A program made the position numbers and the translations under genes. A DNA stretch of 64,000 bases from Onthophagus taurus. Taxonomy: Eukaryota; Arthropoda; Insecta; Coleoptera; Scarabaeidae. The stretch lies in NCBI RefSeq assembly GCF_036711975.1, contig NC_091976.1:24304001-24368000 (forward strand). The letters run 5' to 3'. Positions 1 to 13,200 of this stretch are shown here, in pieces. Positions within the stretch are counted from its first letter, which is position 1, and the number at the start of each line of letters is the position of its first letter. The notes beneath the pieces were generated by a model. It did no database searches, was not told the DNA's origin, and was given only the letters and a program-made list of their open reading frames with translations.

Positions 1-435
1 CACTTCGCTCGCTGATTTGATACCTGTAATTAATTTTTTCTGATAAATTAATGCGGCCGCAAATATTTCTTCCGTCGTTATCCAGCTCAACGATAGCATG
101 GCAGATTTGACTGCAGTAAACCCATTATGATTGTCACTTTAAAAACCAACGGATTTAAAAACAACTTTTTAAGCAATTAAATGACTTAAATATCTTCACG
201 AATTATTTTATTTTAATTAAAATTTTCGAGATTAAGTAGTAAGTTATTTTATTTAGAAAAAATAACTACTTTAGTATTTATAAATTATTGAAATTTGTCG
301 AAAAAGATAAGTGTAGTAATAAAGTTAATGATAAGTTAATGAAGTGAGTATTTGATATTCAATTGATTTCAAAACCGGCTTTCCAAAAAATTTTGTGTTT
401 CATCGCATATAAAGCTTATCCACTTTAGATATTAA
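1..435. other. AT-rich non-coding stretch
   Basis: I see no open frame, RNA gene or transposon terminus here. It is ordinary AT-rich sequence leading into LINE debris. Confidence 0.5.
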
Positions 436-439
436 TACT

Positions 440-1195
440 TTTTGTGGTTTTCTCCAGAACTTTTCAATTTTCCTCAGAGCATCATTCTTCCTATAGTTTC
501 CCTGTTCGGAGCTTCTCCGCATTCCATTTGCCACTGCTTTCTTATGCCATCAAACTCTTGGCATGGAAACAGGGTGTGTACCAGCAATCTTCAGTTGGAA
601 CTCTACTGAAGGTCTTCAAATACGTGCAAAAGACTCCGTAGCCTGCCAAAGTCTGCGTGGTGTAGGATTGCACTTCTCCCCATTTTTTATTCATGACCAA
701 TACCGCCGCATTTGCGATCAATTTTCTTTTACTGGCAAACTCTTTTACTGCAAATTTGACATGTCCGAGGCCTTATTCTTGTCATCAACATATCTTTGTT
801 CAAGTATACACTCAACACTATGCACTCGACGCTGTATAACTCTATTCCATCTATGTCCAAACGAATTTCCTTTATTCTTCTTTTTCCCTGTAGGAGAACC
901 ATCTCCGCCACTTTTCATTTAAGCCCACGTATCCAGTGTATGACCTGCTGCACTGTCCATGAGGCTTTGTCATCAACCTGATGCCTATCTTTTTCTCTCA
1001 CTACAATCGCCAAGTGATCGGCATACGCCACAAGGTTTACCCCATCCTCAATTCGAGTTCTTAATACTTTGTCATAAAAGGTGTTCTACAGCATTGGGCC
1101 CAAAATAGATCCCTGGGAACCTCGCTGGTTATCGACACTGTCATTCCTCTGAGCGTCACTATTGTGCAATTAGAGAAGTAATTCTGACAGGTAAC
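440..1195 (-). mobile_element. decayed non-LTR retrotransposon (R1/Jockey-like) reverse transcriptase fragment B
   Basis: Read on the minus strand, about 1190 to 440 translates in pieces to a LINE reverse transcriptase. A GSQGSILGPML-like motif lies near 1090-1130. The catalytic-box region reads VNLVAYADHLAIVV near 1010-1055, so the second Asp of YADD has become His. A downstream MRRSSEQGNYRKNDALR-like stretch lies near 470-530. Stops and frameshifts break the frame and no intact ORF remains. The clade assignment (R1/Jockey type) rests on motif style only. Confidence 0.75.
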
Positions 1196-1434
1196 CCAAC
1201 CCAACCTAAACCAAAGCAACCTAACCCTCTTTTTTTTTGGCGCAGAGGAGGAAAAAATCTTTATGACTGATCCCCGACCGGATATAGCGCCTCACTCTCC
1301 AAGCACAGATGTTGTTGGCCAGGCCTACAGCACTAAAAACTCCCCCTCTCTTCCTGGAACCGCCCAACGGGGCATTTCTTCGGGGTATCTCACTTCCTTC
1401 TTTCACCTTCACCTTTCATGGAAGATTTTAAACT

Positions 1435-1740
1435 TGTCTTCCTCTTCTACTTTTTGATTCTTTTTCACCCTGCATTCCTTCCTTCCTCCTTCCTCGGAAA
1501 CTCAACGTATTACGGAGCCTAAAAAGCAATCCTGTACCAGCACGAGGGGAAGGATTCCCCCTCTTCTGCCTTTCTTGCCATAGGAGCCTGTAAACTCTTC
1601 CGCTCGAGTTCTTCTTCTTCTTTTTTCTTCTTCTTCACCCTGTATTCCTTATTTCTTCCTCCCTCGGAAACACAACGTATTACGGAGCCGGCACGATTAC
1701 CCTCTTCTGTTTTTCTTGCCATAAGAACCAATAAACTCTT
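1435..1740. repeat. two-copy tandem repeat, unit about 170 bp
   Basis: Two imperfect head-to-tail copies each run from a pyrimidine-rich TTCACCCTG...TTCCT tract through CTCGGAAAC-CAACGTATTACGGAGCC to CTTGCCATA-GA-CC-TAAACTCTTC. The second copy is shorter. It lies between two minus-strand LINE fragments and is probably the repeated 3' untranslated region of such a LINE, which is an inference from position. Confidence 0.6.
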
Positions 1741-1759
1741 CTACTCGATCGTAGCTAGT

Positions 1760-2935
1760 GCATCAGGAACTCATTTGCTGTAGTCAAAATTACATTTGTC
1801 TTTTCTTTTCTTTGTAGGGTGTTCTCGTGCCAAGAGATATAAATAATTACTTTTTGAAATACTTTTTATACCATACATACCGAGTCGTTGGAGGGACCCC
1901 TCCCTCTTCCCAGGTTCTAACTTCTCCTCTCCTCTGTTTCTTTCTCTTTCATTAAGTTAGTTTGGAGCTTAATTATTTCTTCTCCTTTCTCTCTTATCTC
2001 TAACAACATTTTGTGGATCACCTCAATATTGACACTCTCTCCTACTCTCATCTCAGCCAGCTTCCGCATTTCATCGAAACGAGTGCATTGAAAGATTGTA
2101 TGTTTTGGGGTATCTTCCACTCTGCGTCTATACCAGCATAGATCTGATACTTCTTTTTTTATCTTCTTAAGATATGTTCCGAAAATGCCGTGAACAACAA
2201 TGACTTCTGTTGCGTAATAGTTCGTGCTGGGGCCTTTTTTCTGCCACGTTTTTAAATCTTTTATAAAATGACTCGCTCAACCTGTGTACTGACTCCATCT
2301 CTCCTGCCAACGCCGGTAGACATCGTCTCTATTCTACTGTCTATTTTCACCCCTGGTCTAATACTTTCCCGCTCTCTCCCAGACTCGTATATCATAGGGA
2401 GGACTTCCGGCCAACACTCCCACCGCTTCTGCCGAGACAGTTCTATACGCCGATGTTACGTATATTGCGATTTTTCGTTCTATAGATCTGAGCATATTTT
2501 TATATTTTTTCATTCTCAGGACACTCTCCTATGCAGATGCTGCATACAAGGTTACCACCTTTGCCAGTAGCTTTCGTTTTGCTTGACTTGGTCCAACTAC
2601 TCTATTTAGGCATTATACCGGAGACCGCATTTATTATTCTTAAAGTTTTTTCTGCGGTTCGGCTTAGATGGGTAGTCATGCGCAGATCCTTGTCAACATG
2701 AACTCAGAAATACTTCACTGACTTACTGCTGTAAATCACGGCATCATCCACCCTTATCTTAATTTTCTGTAATTTTCGTCTGTCTTCCAATATAACCACT
2801 TCCGTCTTTTCTGGTGTCAATTGGAGGCCTATGTCATTTAAGGTCTTTTTTAACATCATTATGCAGTACTCCGCTTTTTTCTTCACTTGTTCTGGGTTAA
2901 CCCAATCCAACCCAACCTATAATAACGCTTGAAAG
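1760..2935 (-). mobile_element. decayed LINE fragment A (3' half of ORF2)
   Basis: On the minus strand, 2910-2704 reads LTPEKTEVVILEDRRKLQ followed by VDDAVIYSSKSVKYF, the segment after the YADD box of a Jockey/R1-type reverse transcriptase. It continues with a THLSRTAEKTLRII-like piece (2690-2620). Near 2120-1917 a C-terminal piece starts MEDTPKHTIFQCTRFDEMR, the typical end of such ORF2 proteins. Frames are broken throughout. The order along the minus strand (RT then C-terminus) fits one element whose 3' end points towards the window start. Confidence 0.75.
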
Positions 2936-2939
2936 CTTA

Positions 2940-4955
2940 ATAACGCTGAAGAAGTGTAAATCTATAAGCTTGTAGAGTTGTAAGCATACACAAGTATATA
3001 TTATCTAATCTCAACTAATCGTTCCTTGTTTTAGGAGTTAATTAGAGGGCCACAGTGGTATTTGTCGTGCTTGTGTGGTAGTCCAACCCAACTCTAGTTG
3101 GGATAAATACACAATAATAAAATATTACTTTATATAATCTTAAATCAAATAGGATGATTTATCACAAAAAACTTTAAGTTTTGATTTATAAACAACATTT
3201 TATCAAGCAAACAGCTAACTGTATCAAAGAACTTGGCTAAATTGCCAATTTACCAGCTGTCACGCAACGTAATTGAGCAATTAAAGTTTGGGCAGGGAAA
3301 GGCAAAGCTTATTTTTTACGTGAGTAATCATCGCGCGATTTTTTACGCCACCCATACATACACGCGTATAAAAATAAACCTACCCAGATCTATGTAGATA
3401 CACTAAAAGATGTTTACGACGCGTCAATGTATAAACCGTAAGTACGTAAAGTTCGGTTTTGCGTACTTACAAGAAACGGTTGCTGCGAACGTGTGAATTG
3501 TACGCACCGCTCAAGATGCCGTAACGAACCGGTAGGTCAACTGGTGCCCATTTTTGGACGACGCGGTTTCGTCCCGGGTATTATCATAATGCCGATATAT
3601 GTGACGAAACGAAAACAGGGCGGCCGCACTTTCTCGCAAGAACGTTGGTTATTCTGGCGAAGTGTACACCTTCTTTTACACCTTCCAATACAAGAACGTT
3701 GAAATTCTTTGAGACTTTTAACTTTTCTTTTTCCTTAATTTAATTTACGTTATATCTTTTGACACTTGATTTTTTAATAATTCCTATATGGGTTGATGAC
3801 TTTTATTTTTGGTTTTTAATTTACTTTTAGGTTTTAAATTTCATCAGTACACTGTAAAGAGTATAGCAGGTAAATTGAAGTGAAATTTACGATAAGGTAA
3901 GGGTGTACGGGTAACTTGAAACCATGGGCGAGGAGTTAACTCACTGGATAATTACCGTCTTGAGCTTTCTCATTGAATGGGACGCGGTGTGGTGGCCATA
4001 GTCATTTTGTGCGAAGGTGGCGCGGCGTGTAAATATACGCCGCGGCGTCGAATAAATCGCACGGGATAATTACCGTTACAAGTTTAACGTTATTTAGGGC
4101 CGTCGCGGTTGCCTTTGTAACGCCAGGGCCCCATTGCGCGTCGGACTCGGACCGATCCGGAATTTATCGCCTTATCCGGCGACCAGTTTTCATTTATGCT
4201 TTATCCGTTCGTCTCTTCTGCCCTCTTTTTCTCGCTCGCAGCGCCGCCGATTATTTTATCGGCTATTAAGTGATCGAGATTTCATTTGTCGTCCTTCCAC
4301 TCCCGATCGGATCACTTGATTAAAGGGATTTGTCTTTTTTTATTAATAAGTAATACTATCATTTCGATCAACTTCCTTATTATTTCGTCTTTTTTATGGT
4401 TCGTTCTTTATTTCTAATGTTATGGTATGCAAGTAAAGCGGGCCATTCAATTAAGACATTCCGAGGAGCCGTTTGAAAGTCAATCTCTCGCGCCTTGACG
4501 TTCGGTGACCAATTCGATCGCCAGCCGAGTAGTACATGCCTCCAGTGGCTGTTAATCTGGAAGCGTAGGTACGAAAGGAAACCCTCGCAGAAGCCATCTC
4601 ACGCTGAGACATAAACCAGGCAGAGCCATAACGGGCGCACGCAGGTGTGAGCGTCTCGGCGAACCCGAGAGCATTCCAAAACCGGAAGGACACGATGGAT
4701 AGCGGGCAATAAAAGCGCGGCGTTATCTGCGCGACGGCTCAACGTCTTGCGATAAAATTGTTCCACGCGGGTCGCGGAAAACGATAAATTCGTCCTCTTC
4801 CATAATTGTTCCGCTTTCCACGATTGTGTCTTTTCTTTCCGCGATTGTCTCTTTTCGATCGAGTCGTTCTCAGGCCCGTCGAAGAACACGATACGCGATC
4901 GTAAATCGACATTATACAATGAATTTCACTTAAGATACAATATACAATAATCTAA
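2940..4955. other. non-coding stretch with CpG-rich islands
   Basis: There is no supportable gene. From about 3330 to 4900 the sequence is notably richer in GC and CpG than its flanks, with short open frames on both strands that show no recognisable protein family. I treat these as chance frames in GC-rich non-coding DNA. Confidence 0.45.
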
Positions 4956-4959
4956 TGCT

Positions 4960-5195
4960 GAATAACAAATAAAACTAGACTAACACTAGCACTATAACTA
5001 ACACTAGACCTAGAACTCTAGAACTAGAAACATTCCGTTTAGCCCTGCGTCTCTTAAGACGGCTAAACCTGAATGTTTCTAGTTCTAAGTTTAATGTTAG
5101 TTCTAGTGACGGTGGTAGGTAGCGCTAGTTAACATTAGATATCACTGTGTTGCACATTTTTATTGAATCAAAACTAGAACTAACACTACACTTAG
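4960..5195. repeat. fold-back hairpin repeat, copy a
   Basis: An imperfect palindrome centred near 5050 has arms of the type CTAGAAACATTC-GTTTAGCC and GGCTAAAC-TGAATGTTTCTAG. It is surrounded by degenerate CTAGAACTAACACTAG tracts. A GCTGAATAACAA motif that accompanies other copies lies at about 4960. The same family recurs at 6990-7110 and 32290-32760. Confidence 0.8.
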
Positions 5196-5199
5196 AACT

Positions 5200-6905
5200 A
5201 CGAAACTATCGGAATTTAAAAAAAGTGTTCGTCGAAAGAACCTCTCGGAACGAACTCTCTCGTCTTAAAAGGATTCTGGCCTCAGACCCGGACCGGCGAA
5301 TAGGTTTATTGCAGAAGGATGACGGTTGGTATACCGACAACCTTCTACAAAGCTTGTAGCTTCTAATGAATGTGCATTTTTCAGGTTCGGTAGACTCTAT
5401 AGTAGCTCATGGAGACATCGACTGCAGAAGACTGGCTGTTAGCTGAGAAGATCAGCACGCAGGATAAAATGAGGTGGGCAATAAACAGCTTTTAACAAGC
5501 TCCTGGAGCTGATGGCATCGTACTCGCCCTGCCGCAGTGAGGATTGGAAGAATTGATACCTCACCTAAGGAACATCTTTCAGGAATGATTGGCGTTTCGC
5601 TACATTCCCAGTTGTTGGCGTGAGGTTTTGATGAACTTCATACCTAAACCGAGTAAGCAAAACTACTTCCTTCCGAAGTCTTTTAGACCAATCAGTCTCT
5701 TCTCATTTTTATTAAAAACCTTAGAGAGTCTGTGCGATCGTTACATAACGGATGTTTGTCTTGTCGATAAACCCTTAGATTCTAATCAACATGCGTACAC
5801 CCAAGGCAAGTCCACACTGACAGCTCTTCACAGTGTGACCAGTTTTGTTGGGAGGGCGTTGGACTCTAAAGAGCCCGCCTTGGGAGTATTCATAGATATA
5901 GACGGCGCCATTGATTATTAACGAGGCTTTGGCTGAGTATACTCTGTGGCTGAATAGAGAACTCCCTCAGACAAAGAATCGTCAAGCTAAGGGCTGGCAA
6001 CGCCACCCATAAAAAGGCTGTAACGCGAGGATGTCCTCAAGGAGGTGTTCTTTCACCACTTCTATGGAACCTCATTCTAGACAGCGCTATTGAACGCCTC
6101 AAAGAGGCCAAATTCTTTACCGTCGGCTATGCTGATGATCTAACTATCAGGGGAAAACATGTGGGGGTGTTATTTGGCAGGGTACCAGAGGCTATCAATA
6201 TAGTCGAGAAATGGTGTGGAAGGCAGAAATTGTCAGTTAACCCCAATAACACCGATTTAATCCTTTTCACACGGTTGCGAAAAATTGGTAATTTTCTAGT
6301 GCCCTTGTTCGGAAAATGCCCACTGAGTTTGTCTAAAGAGGTTAAATATCTGGGTATCACTCTGGATAGCAAACTATCGTGGAAGTCACACCTATATAAT
6401 AGAGTAAAGAAAGCTAGTGTCGCATTTGGACAGTGCCGAAGGGCGATTGGAAAGATATGGGGTTTGTCACCCAAATCTGCCCACTGGATCTACACGGCTG
6501 TGATACGACCTATACTCACTTATGGTGCAGTAGTATGGTGGTCAAAATCCTTACAGGTTACCACCACTACCGCACTAAATAGAATACAGAGACTTGCGTA
6601 TATGTATGTTACAGGTGCCATGAGGACGACCCCCACTGCGGCCATGGAAAACATGTTAAACTTGCCACCTCTACATTTATATATTCAGGAGGTGGAGCTG
6701 ATTACCATGTTACCATGTTGCAACTACGGGAAGTAGGACTTTTCAAGGAAGAGGAAACCGGAGGAAGTGCAGCACTTTGGAGGGAGGCGTTGACAAACAC
6801 ACCTCTATTAGAATGCTGCACGGACTATTACCGGCTACATTCACATTTTCAAGGAAATACCTCACCCATTGTGGTTCCACAGGAGTAGATGAAAATACAT
6901 ACATA
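5200..6905 (+). mobile_element. decayed Jockey/R1-like LINE ORF2, plus strand
   Basis: In order along the plus strand: fingers region FRPISLFSFLLKTLESL near 5685-5730; CPQGGVLSPLLWNLILD near 6030-6080; the catalytic box GYADDLTI at 6125-6148 with both Asp intact; then the best-preserved frame, 6161-6736, with KLSVNPNNTDLILF, VKYLGITLDSKLSWKSHL and AVIRPILTYGAVVWW, all typical of Jockey/R1-group reverse transcriptases. Frames 5589-5921 and 6161-6736 are separated by shifts and stops, and the endonuclease half is missing. Fold-back hairpin repeats flank it on both sides. Confidence 0.88.
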
Positions 6906-6984
6906 GACCTAGAAAGTTTCGGGTTTCTAGTTCTCTTTATTCTAATTATTACTCTTTATTCTAGTTCTCTTCTAGTTTTGCACT

Positions 6985-7115
6985 AGCACTATCACTAGAA
7001 CTTTTCATCGAGACCTAGAAGTAGAATCATTCGGGTTTAGCCGTCTTGAAAGACGTGCGGCTAAATCCGAATGTTTCTAGATCTAGGTCTAGTGTTAGTT
7101 CTAGTTTTGCACTAG
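6985..7115. repeat. fold-back hairpin repeat, copy b
   Basis: A palindrome with arms ATTCGGGTTTAGCCG and CGGCTAAATCCGAATG is set in CTAGACCTAG-like flanks. It is the same family as copies at 5050 and 32.3-32.7 kb. It lies immediately downstream of the LINE fragment, mirroring copy a upstream of it. Confidence 0.8.
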
Positions 7116-8570
7116 CACTCCTTTTTCCAAGCAAAACTTTTCCTTTGCAAAACTACCCAACACCTATTATATAGTAGTCTCTTGACTATGGTTACTGCAA
7201 TCATATATTGCGAATTATATGAAATTCATGGTATAGTATAGTGCGTTTAATTGTAAGTTTCGGGAAGGTGCGATTAATAATAATAAAAAGCGAATGTAAT
7301 GATCGAGCTTAACGGCAGATACTCACCATTACTCAAGATCTGGTACGACGTGGTAGGGGCGTCGCGAGAGGCGGGTTCAATTTATCAAATTTGTTCCAGG
7401 ATCCGAATAATTGGGTTAATTATGGGGGACTATTTTTTAGCGTATCGGTTTCGTAACGAAACGTGTAATCAAATCAAGCCGCGGAGACACGAAATATAAA
7501 CAAGATTAATTTTGAGCGGCCTCCGTAGTATTAACGCATTCTTCATCCTTTCTCGCGCAACACCCTTGCGCTTACGTTTTATTAACTTGGAACTTTTCGG
7601 TCCGGTTCAGATTTCGCGAACCGCTACAACTTATTAATTTAAATTAGGGTATCTAATTGAGCCGGACATAAATAATCCCTTATCTGAGCAATAATATTGC
7701 AAAAAAACGGTACCCCGCTGTTTAATACTTTCGAATCGAACGCGTTTCTCGCTTAAAATCCGGACCACATTGGTTCCAGATTGGCCCGATTTCTTACCTC
7801 GTAATGCTATAATATAATCGATCGTTCCTGCGGAGAAACGCCGCTAATTGATTCTTTTAAAACTTAATTACCGAAATAAAAGGTTATTTGAAAAACGCGA
7901 TACCAACCGGGCCAGCTACGTGGCGTTTACACATCTGCAGAAGATAAATCGCCAAGATCCTATCGCACGACACGGTTGTTCCTTGACATAATTCGGGTAC
8001 AATCTGCTGGTCGCTTCTTATCTCGTACCGGACATAAAGAACGAATAAAATAATAATAAATTTACTTGCGTGTATTAATAAATCTTTCGTAACGGATATT
8101 TATTACTTTATAGGTTGCCAAAACTTAACCTTTTACTTATAAATAATATGAATTAAATTTTAATTAATAATCAACAAGTTAATTTATCGATCTATTCCTA
8201 AAAAAAATAAGAGCGAATTGGTGCTTTGCTACATTTAATGAAGAGCAATTTCTAAGTGACCTGTAGTCAATCCCCTGGTATATGATGGATGATATGTTGT
8301 TCATGTATCTGCGATGTCGTTATTCAATAAGCATGCGCCGGTCAGAGTTCGTCACTATGTTCTTTTATCAAATCCTGAAGAGTGATGTCCCGGTGTACTT
8401 GTATGAACGGTTACAACTAATTGTAAGAATAGAAGCTCATGAGGTTAACATTCGTAGCCATAACCTTCTTACTATTTCAAATCATAATTCTCAGTTATTC
8501 AAACGCTGTTTTTCATAGAGTCGTGGATTGTCTAAATCCGCTGATTTCGAGGTTTGTTTCTGTTTACACA
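7115..8570. other. non-coding stretch
   Basis: No gene or element recognised. 7300-8040 is CpG-rich with many ATTAAT-type words; the remainder is AT-rich. Short open frames (7299-7499, 8282-8518) match no family I know. Confidence 0.45.
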
Positions 8571-8582
8571 TATATTATCTAG

Positions 8583-10268
8583 ATTAGTGTATACTGCTAG
8601 TTTTAGATGTGACATAGAAATAAAGGGGTATGATATAAAAAGTTTTCAGAAAAAAGATGTAGAAGAATATCTGTCAATTTAGGTTATGTTAGAAAAAGTG
8701 AAAATTTCAAAAATTCACTTGAACCATATTTGGAGGAATTAGGAAATAATATATACCTTAAATTAATGCTAAAAGATTCTAGTTTTTGATGTGCTATAGA
8801 AATAATGCGGTATGATATAAAAAGTTTTCAGAAAAAAGATGTAAAAGAAAACCTGTTAATTTGGGCTGTTTAAAAAAAGTGAAGTGAAAATTTCAAAAAT
8901 TCACCTGGGCCATACATTTGGAGGAATTAGGAAATGATATATATCTTAAATTAATGCTAAAAGATTCTAGTTTTAGATATGGTATAGAAATAATGGGGTA
9001 TGATATAATAAGTTTTCAGAAAAAAGATCTAGACGGAAATCTGTTAATTTAGGTTATGTTAGAAAAAGTGAAAATTTAAAAAATTCACCTGAATCCTATT
9101 TGGAGGAGTTAAGAAGTGATATATATTTTAAATTAATGCTAAAAGATTCTAGTTTTAGATGTGGTATAGAAATAAAGCGGTATGATATAAAAAGTTTTCA
9201 GAAAAAAGATGTAGAAGAATCTATCAATTTAGGTTATGTTAGAAAAAGTGAAAATTTAAAAAATTTACCTGAACCGTATTCGGAGGAGTTAGGAAGTGAT
9301 ATATATCTTAAATTAGTGCTAATAGATTCTAGTTTTTGATGTAGTATAGAAATAATGGGGTATGATATAAAAAGTTTTAAGAAAAAAAGACGTATATGGA
9401 CATCTAGAAATATGGGTTGTTAGAAAAAAGTGAAAATTTCAAAAATTCACCTGAACCCTATGTTGAGGAGTTAGGAAATGATATATATCTTAAATTAATG
9501 TTAAAAGATTCTAGTTTTTGATGTGGTATAGAAATAATAGGGTATGATTTAAAACGGTTTCAGAAAAGAGATGTAGACGGAAATCTGTTAAGTTGGGTTG
9601 TGTTAGAATAAGTGAAAATTTAAAAAATTCACCTGAACCGTATTTGGAGGAGTTCGGAAGTGATATATATCTTAAATTAATGCTAAAAGATTCTAATTTT
9701 AGAAGTGGTATAGAAATAATGGGGTATGATATAAAAAGTTTTCAGAAAAGAGATGTAGAAGGAAATCTGTTAATTTAGGATATGTTAGAAAAAGTGCAAA
9801 TTTAAAAAATTCACCTGAACCGTATTTGGAGAAGTTAAGAAGTGATATATATCTTAAATTAATGCTAAAAGATTCTAGTTTTAGATGTGAAATAATGGGG
9901 TATGATATAAAAAGTTTTAAGAAAAAAAGACGTATATGAACATCTATAAATATGGGTTGTTAGAAAAAAGTGAAAATTTCAAAAATTCACCTGAACCCTA
10001 TGTTGAGGAGTTATGAAATGATATATATCTTAAATTAATGTTAAAAGATTCTAGTTTTTGACGTGGTATAGAAATAATGGAGTATGATATAAGAAGTTTT
10101 CAGAAAAAAGATGTAGAAGGAAATCTGTTAATTTGGGTTGTGTTTAAAAAAAGTGGAAATTGCAAAAATTCATCTGAACCATATTTGGAGGAATTAGGAA
10201 ATGATATATATCTTAAATTAATGCTAAAAGATTCTAGTTTTAGATGTGGTATAGAAATAAAGCATATT
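8583..10268 (+). repeat. satellite array, ~182-bp unit, about nine copies
   Basis: The word AGATTCTA recurs at 8774, 8962, 9144, 9324, 9506, 9688, 9870, 10046 and 10229, giving spacings of 188, 182, 180, 182, 182, 182, 176 and 183 bp. Each unit carries ATAAAAAGTTTTCAGAAAA, AAAATTCACCTGAACC and GATATATATCTTAAATTA. Several units stay open in one frame and read as a ~60-residue peptide repeat (ELGSDIYLKLMLKDSSF...), broken by stops in others. Adjacent units differ at scattered sites, as expected of an old tandem array. Confidence 0.93.
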
Positions 10269-10269
10269 C

Positions 10270-13200
10270 ATAGCAGTATATATAAATTTTCGTCGATTTT
10301 CTTTCGTTGTTTTTAGTTTTTGGTGTTTTTCTTGTTGTTACATATACAGGGGCTTTAGTAGAACACTTCATCAGGGTCATAACAACCCTGAACATAGTGA
10401 AAAATACCCTGATTTGAATAACCTGTTTTGTTAATAATTTAGTTACTTAGAATTAATTAAAAAAATTAGGTTTTCAAATCAATAAATGATTATTATTATT
10501 TTATATTTTTCTTCAATTTGATGAAATGAAAATACGCGTTCAATGCAAATTCCTTTAAATCCTAATTTATGCTTGGTTTCTTTTCGAGGTACTCGACGCC
10601 GCATTACCAAACGATAATTAGGGGGCATCGAGGCACCTCGTATAAATTAACTAAATGAATTGGCCGTTTTGCATACTTTATGTGACTGATTTATGAATCT
10701 TAATGTCAGTAGCTTAAATACAGGGCAGGTTATCGTTAATCGGTTTTTATTCCGCCGAAAAGCGAAGGGCTCATCAGTGGCGTACTACTTCTTAACCAAA
10801 ATCTCACTATAATTAATTAATTAAAAATTTAAATACTTGAAAATTTCGTTATTAAAATTGCAATTATAAAGTTGTATTTTGGTAATTTAAAAGTTTGATA
10901 ACGATTTCGCTTTTTTATTATGATTAAAGAACGCCACTGCATCAGGGGAGTTTTTTTATTGAGAGGGAAATCCTTGTTGGCAATTTGAAAGGTTGTCGAA
11001 AGATTTATGAGAATTTCGTCGAAAACGCCATCGAGGCCCGCGGGTGTATTTTCTCCGGAAATTACAGGTGTCTAGGGAACGTTTTAATCTTAATTATGCG
11101 GGAATAACACCTTCGGAGATTCTTTCGGTAGTTCCGAGAAAGGTTATGGAAGAAAAACGATGAAGAAAAATGTCGCGTCTCTCGCCTTTCATTCGACATT
11201 CTTTCGCGAGCAATAGATGACAACAAATTATCGACGTGCTAATTAAATATGGTGCGAGACCTTGTTTGGAGAGGCTCGTTCATATTTCCCACATATCGAC
11301 AATAAATAACCGCTAATAACAATAATCGTTAATTGGCGGGCGCATTGTTTTTTCTATAAACAGTCGACGTGTCCCCGTTTATTGCGCGTTGTAATTATGA
11401 GATATGTCCGTGTGAAGTCCTAATAATCGTAACTCAGAGTGGAGTCGTTGAAACAAATTGCTGGGTTGATGAACTCGCTTACTTCGGTGGTCGACTGATA
11501 CGAAAGAATGAATACGAAGAAATGAATGCGAATACGAAGGGTGACTCTTATTTTATTAAGCAAAGCAATGCAGAAGAATCGTTCGCAGCCCTGCAACGTT
11601 CTTTCGATCGATAGCGCAAACACGCGCTTTTTTATGCTTTAACGGTAGCAGGAATCGACCAAGACCTATTCCTGCTCGGATCGGATCCGCGGACGACCGT
11701 CGCAATCGCGAGATTTTCTCACGAAACCTGTCTCAAAAACGGACCCAACCGCGGCGGTATCGGCAATTTCCGAAGCCGATCACGAGCCGCCGGGAATGTT
11801 ACTCACCGAGCTGACATTTTCTCTCTTTTGTTGCCAGCAAAAGAGACCACGGTCCCACTTCCACGTACTTCTTACTATTTTACCCCTTTAATACCAGACG
11901 ATTATTATGTAAGGAGTGGTAGGTAGAGAAGAAAAACCTGCGGGGGATACAAAAGGGTCCGCGGGAATGAGGCACTCGCCTTTAATCTATTGAAATATAT
12001 GTGTGACAGGAACTGCTCGGGGCTCCGGCAAGAAGTGGAGTGCACAATGCCCTCGTCGTCGTCCCTAAAGAGCGCCGGTTTGCAGGCCGGCCACGTACCA
12101 GAAGGTCAGGCGGACAATTCCTCCACTTGTTGTTTCTTTTCCTCTCGACTGCCGATCGACCAGATCGATTCGACCGCTAATACCGACTGCTCCGGTAGCA
12201 AAACCGATCTTCGAACGTTTAACGTCTCTTCAATCCTTTAAGAAATATATTTTATTCGTCCCATTTTACTTTATTATTGAACAAGTCATATCAAAACATT
12301 TTGCATGCACTAAAACGAACAATGAAAACGTTTTCGACACAAAGCAACTTTGTTTGATGAATGAATCACCTCCTTTCTCTTGCAAAACGACTCGTCACAA
12401 TCGAAAATCTGTATTAGGAGCCGTTGAAGCTTCTCTACACCCACAACCTTATTAATTTAAATTGCAAAACTAACCGCGACCGGTGCGAGATTTCCCAGCT
12501 GTGTCCCTTACATAACTCATTTATACCGACAAAGCGACTCTTAGTAAGTATTATTAGCGACAGCTCCGTTTTGTAGTCTTCTTCTTCGACATTGTCGTCG
12601 TCTTCTTGAACATTAACGCATCTTCGATAGGCGTCTTAGAGAGATGTGGCCGGTATGCGACCGATTCGGCGAGCAGGAAAAACGAGTTCTAATTACCAGT
12701 AAGGGAATAGTGGCCCGAATAAACGGAATCGATTACCATTAAATGCGGAACAGCCAGGTCGGAAAAAAGAGGGACGCGCACAAAGGCGGGCTTGGAAAAA
12801 AAGAGCGGGGCCGATCGCAGTGCGTGTAACTATTGGCGGAATGCCGCCGTCCGCGCGGCCCCATATTACCTACCGTGTTTGACCACACACCGGCGCGGTC
12901 GCAATATTACCGACTGTCAATCATGACATTCCGGTTCTCTTCTTATACCCCCTTTTACTCAAATTAATCATGCGCTATTCCAGTTTTGAAGAACTGGCAG
13001 TTACCGAAGTCACCAATGACTCTAAGTATCCGACTCCAGCTTAAAAGAAGTAAGGCCAGATCGGCCGCCCTCAAAGGCAATAATCGCACCGGTTCGTAAG
13101 TGAATCGTTTTTTACCACCGATTCCAAGAATCTCTAGGAATGGTTGATTGATCGGTAACTGTAAGGAATCCACGAAAGAACGTCAACTAATTGCGTCGGC

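Noticed and set aside
444..981. Overlapping plus-strand frames near the window start as genes
   Set aside because: They are the reverse complement of a decayed LINE read on the minus strand.
12043..12241. Open frame at 11990-12241 as a possible small gene
   Set aside because: Short, no family, and set in a CpG-rich block where chance frames are common.
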